Shown here in pieces: positions 46,344 to 57,847 of a DNA stretch of 64,000 nt (position 1 is the first letter of the stretch; each line of letters opens with the position of its first letter). Under the pieces are notes generated by a model. That model had not been told where the DNA came from, did not search any database, and saw only the letters and a list, made by a program, of their open reading frames with translations. A program made the translations under genes and the position numbers. Source of the stretch: Chelatococcus reniformis (GTDB taxonomy: Bacteria > Pseudomonadota > Alphaproteobacteria > Rhizobiales > Beijerinckiaceae); contig NZ_BMGG01000002.1 in NCBI RefSeq assembly GCF_014640075.1, positions 434,001 through 498,000 of the forward strand. The letters are read 5' to 3'.

Positions 46344-48590
46344 TTGGCCGTCGCCGCCCACGTAGCTCCGGATACACGCGCCGATTCGACGTCCCATCGG
46401 GTGTCGGGCGTCGTCGGGGTCGTTCTCGTCATCGCCGCGCTGACGTCGGCGTTGCTCACCTTCATGGTGCTGGCGGGCATGACGCCGATCCTGCCGACGC
46501 ATTTCGTCGTCGTCTGGATGCTCTTCGTCAACGCGCTGCTGGTGCTCGCGCTGCTCTCGGTGGTGCTGTGGGAAGCTGTGAGCCTCTACCGTGCCCGCCG
46601 GCGCGGGGCGGCAGGCGCCGGCCTTCATGTCCGCATCGTCGGCCTGTTCTGCCTGGTCGCCGCCTTCCCGGCCATTCTCGTCGCCTTCGTCGCCTCGGTG
46701 TCGCTGGAGCGCGGCCTCGACCCCTGGTTCATCACGTCGATCAAGGCGCTGATGGGCAATACCGTCGAGATCGCCAAGGCCTATCGCGAGACCCAATGTC
46801 GGACGGTGGTACGCGAGGCCGGCCTCATGGCCGCCGATCTCAATCGGGCCAAGGTGCTTTACGACGCCGACCGCAAGCTGTTCCGCGACTTCCTCGTGTC
46901 GCGCTCGGATTTCCTGGGCTTTCCCATCACCATTCTGATGCGCGCCGACGGCGACGTGGTGGAGCGGGTCGACAGCGGCAAGATCGAGAATGTGCCGCTG
47001 CCCAGCGAGCAGGATCTCAAGGACGCGGGCGAGAGCAGCGCCGTCTGCCTCATCCCGGAGCATCGCAACATCTTCGGCGCGGTGCAGCGCCTGCCGGCGC
47101 TCGACGGCATGGTCCTGTTCGTGGCCCGCCCGGTCGATCCCAAGGCCATCGAGTTCCTGCCCGTGGCCGAGGCGGGGGTCGCCTACTACCAGGCGTTGGA
47201 GGAGAAGAAGGTCGGCATTCAGATCGCCTTCGCCTCCATGTTCGCACTGGTGGCGCTGATCGTGCTGCTGTCGGCGGTCTGGTTCGGCCTTGGCTTCGCC
47301 AACCGGATCGTGTCGCCCGTGCGTCGCCTGATTCACGCCACGGATCAGGTTGCGACCGGCAATTTCTATGTCCAGGTGCCGATCAACCGCTCCGAGGGCG
47401 ACTTCGGCCACCTGAGCGAGACCTTCAACAAGATGACGGGCCAGCTCAGGCGCCAGCATGACGGCCTGGTCTCGGCGACGGACGTCATGGACCGGCGGCG
47501 CCGCTTCACCGAGGCGGTGCTGTCGGGGGTCTCCGCTGGCGTCGTCGGCGTCGACGCACGCGGCCGCGTCACCATCGTCAACCCGTCCGCCGAGGTCCTG
47601 CTGCAGACGCGCCGGGACCAGCTCGTCGGACGCCCCATCGACGACGTGCTGCCGGAGATCGCCGAGCTCAAGCAGGAAGCTCACGAGACGCGCCGCCTGG
47701 TGCAGCGGCAGATCGCCATCGAGCGCGACGGCCGGGAGCGGACGCTCGACGTACGCGTCACCAGCGAACATTCCGATCTGGCGGACGAAGGGGTCGTGGT
47801 GACCCTCGACGACATCACCGACCTGGTGCATGCCCAGCGCACCTCGGCCTGGGCCGACGTGGCGCGCCGCATCGCCCACGAGATCAAGAACCCGCTCACC
47901 CCGATTCAGCTGTCGGCCGAGCGCATCCGGCGCAAGTACGGCAAGGTCATCACGACTGACCGCGATGTCTTCGACCAATGCACGGCGACCATCATCCGCC
48001 AGGTCGACGACATCAAGCGCATGGTCGACGAGTTCTCCTCCTTCGCCCGCATGCCGGCTCCGGTGCTGGACACGGACGATATCGGCGACACCGTGCGCCA
48101 GGTGATCTTCCTGCTGCAGGTGGCTCACCCCGACATCGACTTCATCGAGCACCTGCCGCGGCAACCGCTGCGCGTCCGTTTCGACCGCCGCCTCGTCTCG
48201 CAGGCGGTGCAGAACATCATCAAGAATGCAACCGAAGGGATCCAGGCCGTCCCGGCGGCGGACCGCGGCAAGGGGGTCGTGGCCGTCTCCGTCGTCGAGG
48301 AGCCGGGCGGCATCGTCGCCATCGAGGTGACCGACAACGGCAAGGGCTTTCCCAAGGAGCACCGGCTGCGGCTGCTCGAGCCCTACATGACGTCGCGTGA
48401 GGGCGGCACGGGCCTGGGCCTTCCGATCGTCCTCAAGATTTTCGAGGAGCACGGCGGCAGCATCGAACTGCTCGACGCGCCGGCCGTGGCCGAGGGCGGG
48501 CAGGGGGCAAGGGTCAGGATGTGGTTTCCGAAGAGCGGGGGTGCGGAAGCCAGCCCGCCGGACGAGAAGACAGGGGGCTTCACCGGATGA
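46344..48590 (+). CDS. ntrY: Sensor histidine kinase NtrY
   Basis: 748-aa membrane kinase from the proposed start. Hydrophobic segments lie near the N-terminus (VVGVVLVIAALTSALLTF, MLFVNALLVLALLSVVLW, IVGLFCLVAAFPAILVAF), with a further one before the HAMP region (FALVALIVLLSAVWFGLGF). A PAS domain, HisKA box [23 protein letters not shown] and HATPase G boxes follow. Start uncertain: TTG at 46344 has GAGG six bases upstream, while a GTG at 46215 opens the same frame. It overlaps ntrX by 4 bp. It pairs with NtrX in nitrogen/redox and respiratory control. Confidence 0.93.
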   Translation: MAVAAHVAPDTRADSTSHRVSGVVGVVLVIAALTSALLTFMVLAGMTPILPTHFVVVWMLFVNALLVLALLSVVLWEAVSLYRARRRGAAGAGLHVRIVGLFCLVAAFPAILVAFVASVSLERGLDPWFITSIKALMGNTVEIAKAYRETQCRTVVREAGLMAADLNRAKVLYDADRKLFRDFLVSRSDFLGFPITILMRADGDVVERVDSGKIENVPLPSEQDLKDAGESSAVCLIPEHRNIFGAVQRLPALDGMVLFVARPVDPKAIEFLPVAEAGVAYYQALEEKKVGIQIAFASMFALVALIVLLSAVWFGLGFANRIVSPVRRLIHATDQVATGNFYVQVPINRSEGDFGHLSETFNKMTGQLRRQHDGLVSATDVMDRRRRFTEAVLSGVSAGVVGVDARGRVTIVNPSAEVLLQTRRDQLVGRPIDDVLPEIAELKQEAHETRRLVQRQIAIERDGRERTLDVRVTSEHSDLADEGVVVTLDDITDLVHAQRTSAWADVARRIAHEIKNPLTPIQLSAERIRRKYGKVITTDRDVFDQCTATIIRQVDDIKRMVDEFSSFARMPAPVLDTDDIGDTVRQVIFLLQVAHPDIDFIEHLPRQPLRVRFDRRLVSQAVQNIIKNATEGIQAVPAADRGKGVVAVSVVEEPGGIVAIEVTDNGKGFPKEHRLRLLEPYMTSREGGTGLGLPIVLKIFEEHGGSIELLDAPAVAEGGQGARVRMWFPKSGGAEASPPDEKTGGFTG

Positions 48591-49957
48591 GTGCCGACAT
48601 TCTTATCGTCGACGACGAAAGTGACATTCGCGATCTGGTCGCCGGGCTGCTCGAGGACGAGGGCTACCGTCCGCGCACCGCCGGCAATTCAGACGAAGCC
48701 CTGGCCTCACTGGAGGCCAGGCGTCCCGGCCTGGTGTTCCTCGACATCTGGCTGCAAGGCAGCCGGCTCGACGGGCTCCAGCTGCTCGACATCATCAAGG
48801 AGCAGCACCCGGACCTGCCGGTGGTGATGATCTCGGGCCACGGCAACATCGAGACCGCCGTCTCGGCGATCAGGCGCGGGGCCTACGACTTCATCGAGAA
48901 GCCGTTCAAGGCCGACCGCCTGATCCTGGTGGCCGACCGGGCCCTGGAGGCCTCGCGCCTGAAGCGCGAGGTCAAGGACCTGCGCTCGCGCTCGGTCCAG
49001 GCAAGCCGCATCGTCGGCCGTTCGCCGGCCACCAACCAACTGCGCCAGGTCATCGATCGGGTGGCGCCCACCAATGCCCGCGTGCTCGTCACGGGCTTTC
49101 CAGGTGTGGGCAAGGAGCTGACGGCGCGCACCATCCACGCGATGTCGTCGCGCTCCTCCGGCCCGTTCGTGGTGATCAACGCGGCGACGATCACGCCGGA
49201 CACCATGGAGAGCGAGCTGTTCGGCGTGGAGGGCAGCGACGGCAAGGGCCGCCGCGTCGGCGCCTTGGAGGAGGCGCACGGCGGCACGCTCTACATCGAC
49301 GAGGTCGCGGACATGCCGCAGGAGACGCAGAACCGCATTCTGAGGGTCCTGGTCGATCAGAACTTCCAGCGTGTGGGCGGCGCGACCCGCGTCCATGTGG
49401 ACGTGCGCATCGTGTCGTCCTCCAGCCGTGACCTGCCCAGCGCCATCGCCGCCGGCAAGTTCCGCGAGGACCTGTTCCACCGGCTGGGCGTCGTCCCGAT
49501 CCGCGTCCCGGCGCTGGCGGAGCGGCGCGAGGACGTGCCCGAGCTGATCGAGTTCTTCATGGACCAGATCTGCGGTACCACGGGCCTGCCCAAGCGAACC
49601 ATTGCCGACGATGCGCTGGCGGTGCTGCAGTCGCACGATTGGCCCGGCAACGTGCGGCAGCTCCGCAACAACGTCGAACGGCTGATGATCCTCGCCGGCG
49701 GCGACTCCGACATGGAGATCACCGCCTCCATGCTGCCGTCCGAGATCGGCACGCTGGTGCCCACCACGCCGACCGGGGCGGGGGGCGAGAAGCTGATGGG
49801 GCTTGCCTTGCGCGAGGCCCGCGAGATCTTCGAGCGTGAGTACCTGACGGCCCAGATCAACCGCTTCTCGGGCAACATCTCGCGCACGGCTGAGTTCATC
49901 GGCATGGAGCGGTCCGCCCTTCACCGGAAGCTCAAGTCCCTCGGGATCGGGTCGTGA
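48587..49957 (+). CDS. ntrX: Response regulator NtrX
   Basis: 456-aa NtrC-family regulator. The receiver has D9-D10, phospho-acceptor D53 (VFLDIWLQG) and KPFKADRL. The AAA+ domain has a variant P-loop GFPGVGKE and Walker B GGTLYIDEVADMP. In place of the GAFTGA sigma-54 loop it has FGVEGSDGKGRRVGALEEA, as in other alphaproteobacterial NtrX, so it may not activate sigma-54 polymerase directly. A Fis-type helix-turn-helix (ISRTAEFIGMERSALHRKLK) is at the end. Overlaps ntrY and the aminotransferase gene by 4 bp each. Confidence 0.95.
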   Translation: MSADILIVDDESDIRDLVAGLLEDEGYRPRTAGNSDEALASLEARRPGLVFLDIWLQGSRLDGLQLLDIIKEQHPDLPVVMISGHGNIETAVSAIRRGAYDFIEKPFKADRLILVADRALEASRLKREVKDLRSRSVQASRIVGRSPATNQLRQVIDRVAPTNARVLVTGFPGVGKELTARTIHAMSSRSSGPFVVINAATITPDTMESELFGVEGSDGKGRRVGALEEAHGGTLYIDEVADMPQETQNRILRVLVDQNFQRVGGATRVHVDVRIVSSSSRDLPSAIAAGKFREDLFHRLGVVPIRVPALAERREDVPELIEFFMDQICGTTGLPKRTIADDALAVLQSHDWPGNVRQLRNNVERLMILAGGDSDMEITASMLPSEIGTLVPTTPTGAGGEKLMGLALREAREIFEREYLTAQINRFSGNISRTAEFIGMERSALHRKLKSLGIGS

Positions 49958-50835
49958 GCCGGATCGCCTATGTCAACGGCCGCTACCTGCCCCATGCGGC
50001 CGCCGGCCTGTCGATCGACGACCGCGCCGTCCTCTTCGCCGACAGTGTCTACGAAGTCTGCGAGGTCAAGGCCGGCCGCATCGTCGACGTGCGCCTCCAC
50101 CTCGACCGGCTGGCGCGATCCCTCGCCGCGATCGGTATGCCGTGGCCGCTCGGGCGCCCGGCGCTGGCGCGCATCCTCGTCGAGGTGGCGGCGAGGAACC
50201 GTGTGCGCGACGGGCTGGTCTACCTCCAGGTCAGCCGCGGCGCCGCCCGCCGTGATTTCTACTTTCCGGCGCCGGACGTGGCGCCGAGCCTCGTCGTCAC
50301 CGCCCGCTCCGTCGACCGTGCGGCGGCCGAGGCCGTGGCGGCCGAGGGCATCAATGTCGTCACCATGCCCGACAACCGCTGGGAGCGGGTCGACATCAAG
50401 ACGACGGGGCTCCTGCCCAACGTTCTGGCCAAGGAGGCGGCCCGATCCCGCGGCGGCCGCGAGGCCTGGTTCGTCGACGCCGACGGATTGATCACCGAAG
50501 GCGGCTCGAGCAACGCCTGGATCGTGACCCAGGCCGGCGTCGTGCGGACCCGTCCGGCGGAACAGGGCATCCTGCGCGGCGTCACCCGCACGACGCTGTT
50601 GAAGCTGATCGAAGAGGAAGGCCTCGCTCTCGAAGAACGGCCATTCAATGTCGACGAGGCGTATGCAGCAAAGGAGGCCTTCAACACGGCCGCGACCGCG
50701 CTGGTGATGCCGGTTGTACGAATCAACGGCCGGCCGATCGGAGCTGGCAGGCCCGGTCCACTGGCCACCAGGCTGAGGCGTGACATTCACGACGTGGCAG
50801 AATTCACGGACATTCACGCCAGAGTGACGAATTAG
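49954..50835 (+). CDS. Class IV PLP aminotransferase, D-amino-acid transaminase-like
   Basis: 293-aa fold-type IV transaminase. It starts MSRIAYVNGRYLP and contains FADSVYEVCEVKAGR, catalytic Lys149 in DIKTTGLLPNVLAK, and ITEGGSSNAWIV. The pattern is closest to D-alanine/D-amino-acid aminotransferases rather than branched-chain enzymes. GTG start at 49954 overlaps the ntrX stop (GTGA), so it is coupled to ntrX. D-Glu supply for peptidoglycan is possible. Confidence 0.88.
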   Translation: MSRIAYVNGRYLPHAAAGLSIDDRAVLFADSVYEVCEVKAGRIVDVRLHLDRLARSLAAIGMPWPLGRPALARILVEVAARNRVRDGLVYLQVSRGAARRDFYFPAPDVAPSLVVTARSVDRAAAEAVAAEGINVVTMPDNRWERVDIKTTGLLPNVLAKEAARSRGGREAWFVDADGLITEGGSSNAWIVTQAGVVRTRPAEQGILRGVTRTTLLKLIEEEGLALEERPFNVDEAYAAKEAFNTAATALVMPVVRINGRPIGAGRPGPLATRLRRDIHDVAEFTDIHARVTN

Positions 50836-50859
50836 ATCAGCCTTTGCTTGCAGGCACCC

Positions 50860-50888
50860 TTGCATAATACGAAGAGTGGCAGTGTAAT
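50860..50888 (+). promoter_or_regulatory. Possible hfq promoter
   Basis: TTGCAT, a 17-bp spacer and TGTAAT lie 103 bp before hfq. The -10 matches at five of six positions and the -35 at three. It would let hfq be expressed apart from the ntr operon. Confidence 0.4.
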
Positions 50889-50990
50889 GGCCGATGACCG
50901 GTCATTCGTTCCTCGCACTCTGAACAGCGAGGCAAAAATAGAACCGAAGTCCGCCGGCGGCCGGTTCCGGCGCACTCGTGAGGCAAAAAA

Positions 50991-51242
50991 ATGGCGGGCG
51001 AACGCGCGCAAAACCTTCAGGACACGTTTTTAAATCATGTCCGCAAGAATAAAATTCCCCTGACGATATTTTTGGTCAATGGGGTCAAGCTTCAGGGCGT
51101 TGTTACCTGGTTCGATAACTTCTGTGTGTTGTTGCGCCGCGACGGCCATTCTCAACTCGTCTACAAACACGCAATTTCGACCATCATGCCGGGGCATCCG
51201 ATCCAGTTGTTCGAGCCTGCAGAAGAGGCCGAGAAGGCATAG
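50991..51242 (+). CDS. hfq: RNA chaperone Hfq
   Basis: 83-aa hexameric Sm-like RNA-binding protein mediating sRNA-mRNA pairing. Sm1 is [20 protein letters not shown] and [16 protein letters not shown]; Sm2 has [10 protein letters not shown], where enterobacterial Hfq has YKHAISTVVP. The ATG at 50991 has GAGG eight bases upstream. It is followed by a strong intrinsic terminator, so hfq ends its transcript before hflX. Confidence 0.98.
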   Translation: MAGERAQNLQDTFLNHVRKNKIPLTIFLVNGVKLQGVVTWFDNFCVLLRRDGHSQLVYKHAISTIMPGHPIQLFEPAEEAEKA

Positions 51243-51294
51243 CCAACGACGCTCCGGTCGCTCCACCGGGCGCATTGCATCCCCGGATTCTGAA

Positions 51295-51335
51295 CCCCGG
51301 CGCGGGCCCGCCCGCGCCGGGGCAGAGCTGTTTTT
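51295..51335 (+). terminator. Intrinsic terminator of hfq
   Basis: A perfect 12-bp GC stem (CCCCGGCGCGGG 51295-51306 with CCCGCGCCGGGG 51311-51322) has a 4-nt loop. Eight bases later comes TTTTT (51331-51335). It is 52 bp past the hfq stop. Confidence 0.8.
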
Positions 51336-51508
51336 GCCCGATTTGCTATTGATGCGGTGCGGTATGCCGTCGCATACGTGGCTGGATCCGCCCCGGCGCG
51401 GCATCGAACCTCGCTCCCTCGATCGTGGTTATGCGTTTGGGCCGATCGGGTCCACGATGGTTCGGCGGGATCATCGGTGATTGCCGACACGTCACCAGCA
51501 GAGGTCCA

Positions 51509-52924
51509 GTGAGCGAAGCGAAGGGACGCAGGGAGACCGGTGGCGCGGCTGCTGGCCGGCCGCCATCGATCGAACCAGAGAAGACGATCGCGGCGCGGAC
51601 GCGAACGATGGTGGTTGGGCCCTATCTTACCGAGCGGGCCCGCCGCTCCGCGCCAGCGGCAGCACCGCTGCGTGATGCGGCGGCGCGCCTGGATGAGGCC
51701 GCCGGTCTTGCCGGCGCGATCGACCTCGACGTGGTCAGGAGCGTTGCCGTTCCGCTAGGGGAGATCCGTCCGGCAACTTATCTGGGCAAGGGTAAGGTCG
51801 AAGAGCTGGCCGTGGCGGCGCGTGCCGACGAGATCGGGCTGGTGGTCATGGACTGCGCCCTCTCGCCGGTGCAGCAGCGCAACCTGGAAAAGGAGCTCGG
51901 GGCCAAGGTCATCGACCGCACCGGGTTGATCCTGGAGATTTTCGGACGACGGGCACGCACCAAGGAAGGAGCGCTGCAGGTCGAACTCGCCCACCTCGAC
52001 TATCAGAAGAGCCGGCTGGTGCGGTCCTGGACCCATCTGGAGCGGCAGCGCGGCGGCTTCGGCTTTCTCGGGGGCCCGGGCGAGACCCAGATCGAGGCGG
52101 ACCGGCGTCTGATCCAGGAGCGCATGGCGCGGATCGAGCGCGAGCTCGAGCAGGTCAAGCGCACCCGGGGCCTGCACCGCGAGAGCCGGCGGCGGGTGCC
52201 TTATCCGACCGTGGCGCTGGTCGGCTACACCAATGCCGGTAAGTCGACGCTGTTCAACCGGCTGACCGAAGCGCGGGTGATGGCCGAGGACATGCTGTTC
52301 GCCACCCTCGATCCGACCGCGCGGGTGATCACGCTGCCGCACGGAGCCAAGGCGATCCTCTCGGATACGGTGGGCTTCATCTCCGAGCTGCCGACCATGC
52401 TCGTCGCGGCCTTCCGCGCGACCTTGGAGGACGTGATGGAGGCCGACGTGCTGCTGCACGTGCGCGACGTCTCTCACGGCGACACCGAAGCACAGGCAGC
52501 CGACGTCGTTTCGATCCTGCACGATCTCGGCGTCGATCCGGCCGATGGCGGCCGCATCATCGAGGTGTGGAACAAAGCCGACCAGCTCGACGCGGCCGAG
52601 ACAGTGCGGCTCGGCAACCTCGCGGCCGGCCGGACCGCCACGGCGCAGCCGGTGCTGGTGTCGGCGCTGACCGGTCAGGGCGTCGACAGGCTGCTGGGGG
52701 CTGTCGAGGAACGCCTCGCCAAGGGCCGGCCCGTCTATCGGGTGATCCTGGACGCGGCCAACGGCGCCGACATCAACTGGCTCTACGAGGAGGCCGAGGT
52801 GCTGGACCGCCGTACCGGCGAGGATGGGCAGGTCGTGTTCGCCGTTCGCATCGCGCCGCAAAAGGAGCCCCGGCTGCTGCGCCGGGCGCCAGGCGCCAAG
52901 CTGATCCGGCCCGCCTCGGTGTGA
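51509..52924 (+). CDS. hflX: GTPase HflX
   Basis: 471-aa ribosome-associated GTPase that rescues stalled 70S particles. The N-terminal nucleotide-binding region includes ATYLGKGKVEELA and CALSPVQQRNLEKELGAKVIDRT. Next come ERQRGGFGFLGGPGETQIEADRR and the G domain with G1 GYTNAGKST, G3 DTVGFI and G4 NKAD. The start is uncertain; GTG at 51509 has AGAGG just upstream. It follows hfq, the usual pairing, but is separated by the hfq terminator. Confidence 0.95.
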   Translation: MSEAKGRRETGGAAAGRPPSIEPEKTIAARTRTMVVGPYLTERARRSAPAAAPLRDAAARLDEAAGLAGAIDLDVVRSVAVPLGEIRPATYLGKGKVEELAVAARADEIGLVVMDCALSPVQQRNLEKELGAKVIDRTGLILEIFGRRARTKEGALQVELAHLDYQKSRLVRSWTHLERQRGGFGFLGGPGETQIEADRRLIQERMARIERELEQVKRTRGLHRESRRRVPYPTVALVGYTNAGKSTLFNRLTEARVMAEDMLFATLDPTARVITLPHGAKAILSDTVGFISELPTMLVAAFRATLEDVMEADVLLHVRDVSHGDTEAQAADVVSILHDLGVDPADGGRIIEVWNKADQLDAAETVRLGNLAAGRTATAQPVLVSALTGQGVDRLLGAVEERLAKGRPVYRVILDAANGADINWLYEEAEVLDRRTGEDGQVVFAVRIAPQKEPRLLRRAPGAKLIRPASV

Positions 52925-52953
52925 TGAGCCGCGGATGATCGCGCTCCGATAAG

Positions 52954-53111
52954 TTGGAGCGCTTGTGTTCGATCAGATGATTCCACCTGATCGAACAATG
53001 GTGCTTTAGAGCGTTTTCGAGCAAAGCGGAGGTCGGTTCGCGTGAAGAAAACGCGATATTGCAATTAGATAGAGCATCTCGGCGATTCGAAGAAACGCTG
53101 AAATCCTTTAG
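52954..53111 (+). repeat. Composite palindromic repeat, copy 4 (units A+B+C)
   Basis: Unit A is a hairpin with perfect 11-bp arms TGTTCGATCAG (52966-52976) and CTGATCGAACA (52987-52997). Units B and C (53009-53111) follow as in copy 1, ending in CTTTAG instead of CTCTAG. On the minus strand the decayed terminus supplies the TAA stop of mazG (53110-53108). It fills the gap between convergent hflX and mazG. Confidence 0.85.
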
Positions 53112-53937
53112 TCGCGCGTGCGCTCGCCTCGCTTGGCCGCCACCCAGTGCGCCTCCATTTCATCGAGATCGGCATCCGACATGGATTTGCCGCTTGATTC
53201 AATGGCCTGTTCGACGTGACGGAACCGTCGCGTGAACTTGTCGTTGGTGCCGCGTAAGGCCACCTCCGGGTCGATGCCCGCGTGCCGCGCCAGGTTCACC
53301 ACGGCGAACAGCAGATCGCCGATCTCGTCGCCGACCGCCGCCGGGTCGCCATCGGCGAGCGCACCGCGCACCTCGTCCAGCTCCTCGGCGATCTTGTCGA
53401 TCACCTGGGCGGTGTGCGGCCAGTCGAAGCCCACAGTCGCGGCCTTGGCCTGAAGCTTGTGGGCGCGGGTGAGGGCGGGCACGTTGGCCGGCACGGCGGC
53501 CAGCAGGCCGCCATCCTCCTCGGGCAGGCCCGCGGCGATGCGGGCCACCCGGCGCTCGGCCTTCTCCTGCGCCTTGATGGCCGCCCACAGCCCCGAGACT
53601 TCGTCGGCCGAGAGGCCGCTCACGTCGCCGAACACGTGCGGGTGTCGGCGGATCATCTTGGCGGAGATGGCCTCCACGACGTCGCCGAAGGCGAAGGCGC
53701 CGCCTTCCTCCGCCATGCGGGCGTGGAACACCACCTGCAGCAACAGGTCGCCGAGCTCATCGCGAAGGTCGGTGAGGTCGCCGCGCGCGATGGCATCGGC
53801 CACCTCGTAGGCCTCCTCGACGGTATAGGGCGCAATGGTCGCGAAGGTCTGCGCCAGATCCCAGGCGCAGCCGCCCTCGGGCGCGCGCAGGCGCGCCATG
53901 ATCGCGAGCAGGTCGGCCATGTCCTGGCTCGCCGCGG

Positions 53938-53941
<4 letters not shown>
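53108..53941 (-). CDS. mazG: Nucleoside triphosphate pyrophosphohydrolase MazG
   Basis: 277-aa all-alpha NTP pyrophosphatase that hydrolyses NTPs and dNTPs to NMPs. Two MazG domains are visible with the metal-binding EExxE...ExxD patterns: [15 protein letters not shown] with [18 protein letters not shown], and [15 protein letters not shown] with [16 protein letters not shown]. Its ATG overlaps the uvrA stop by 4 bp (ATGA). The open frame continues upstream inside uvrA but is not coding there. Its stop codon lies in the adjoining repeat. Confidence 0.96.
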
Positions 53942-56910
<2,969 letters not shown>

Positions 56911-57095
56911 GAAACGCCTCAGCGGCTGATGGGTCGTCTGGACTGGGCCGCCTCGGGGCCGAGGAGCGCTGTAGCAGAGGAGCGTTGTCGAAAATGGCGG
57001 GCCTGCGTCGGCGCACCGCCTCGCGCTCCCTATCTAGGATGTGGGGCACTGGGACGCCAGCCTGCGCAGCGGCACTTGATTCTGCCGGCAGGCTA

Positions 57096-57110
57096 GAACA
57101 AATCGGGTAC
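57096..57110. promoter_or_regulatory. LexA box, imperfect (uvrA side)
   Basis: GAAC-AAATCGG-GTAC, one mismatch to the alphaproteobacterial GAAC-N7-GAAC SOS box. It is 186 bp upstream of the uvrA start in the divergent uvrA-ssb region. Confidence 0.55.
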
Positions 57111-57156
57111 GTCGAATAGTGGTCAGTTGACCGGCCTCGGTCGTCGGGCCATGCTG

Positions 57157-57171
57157 GAACAAATTGGGAAC
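57157..57171. promoter_or_regulatory. LexA (SOS) box between uvrA and ssb
   Basis: GAACAAATTGGGAAC is an exact GAAC-N7-GAAC match to the LexA site of alphaproteobacteria. It is 113 bp before ssb and shares the spacer pattern AAAT(T/C)GG with the second box. Both genes are classic SOS members in this class. Apart from these two boxes, I see nothing else in the 374-bp uvrA-ssb gap. Confidence 0.75.
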
Positions 57172-57284
57172 GCTGGCCCGGTGGTGGCGGCCGCTTTCCT
57201 GGGGACAATCCTGCGGGTCGGCCGTGATGCCTTGTGGTCGCCACGGGCAGCCTGCACAAACAGCGCTGGAATATGGAGGGTCGC

Positions 57285-57779
57285 ATGGCCGGCAGCGTCA
57301 ACAAGGTCATCATCGTCGGCAATCTGGGCCGCGATCCCGAGACACGGCGCCTGCCGTCCGGGGAGCCTGTGGTCAATCTGCGCATCGCCACGTCCGAGAC
57401 CTGGCGCGACAAGGCGACCGGCGAGCGCAAGGAGCGCACCGAGTGGCACTCCGTCGTCATCTTCAACGAGAACCTGGCGAAGATTGCCGAGCAGTATCTC
57501 AAGAAGGGCACCAAGGTTTACATAGAAGGCCAATTGCAGACCCGCAAATGGACTGATCAAAGCGGTGCCGAGCGTTACTCGACGGAAGTGGTGCTGCAGC
57601 GCTTCCGCGGCGAGCTCACCATCCTCGACAGCCGAGGTGGCGGCGCCGGCGAGTATGCCGACGAGGGCGGCGGAGGACGCGCTCAGCCGAGCCGCGGTGG
57701 GGATTTCGGCCGGTCGTCGCCGATGGAGCGCGGCGGCGGGTCGACGGCCCAGATGCTGGACGACGACATTCCGTTCTGA
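57285..57779 (+). CDS. ssb: Single-stranded DNA-binding protein
   Basis: 164-aa SSB. The OB fold spans residues 1-110 ([51 protein letters not shown]). A Gly/Arg/Ser-rich linker leads to the acidic C-terminal tip DDDIPF that binds repair partners. ATG at 57285 has GGAGGG just upstream. It is divergent from uvrA with shared SOS boxes, a conserved arrangement. Confidence 0.98.
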   Translation: MAGSVNKVIIVGNLGRDPETRRLPSGEPVVNLRIATSETWRDKATGERKERTEWHSVVIFNENLAKIAEQYLKKGTKVYIEGQLQTRKWTDQSGAERYSTEVVLQRFRGELTILDSRGGGAGEYADEGGGGRAQPSRGGDFGRSSPMERGGGSTAQMLDDDIPF

Positions 57780-57847
57780 TCCTGCCGGTCGATCCCCGCG
57801 AGCGCGATGCGCCGGCGCGGCCGGTCGCGACGAGAGGAGACTGGGCG

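Noticed and set aside
50836-50990. Sigma-54 promoter before hfq
   Set aside because: A GGCAC and a TTGC occur close together but with 7 rather than 10 bp between the GG and GC, so the spacing is wrong.
57780-57847. SAM-II riboswitch before the MetX-like gene
   Set aside because: Only 68 bp separate it from ssb and no pseudoknot-type conserved sequence is visible.
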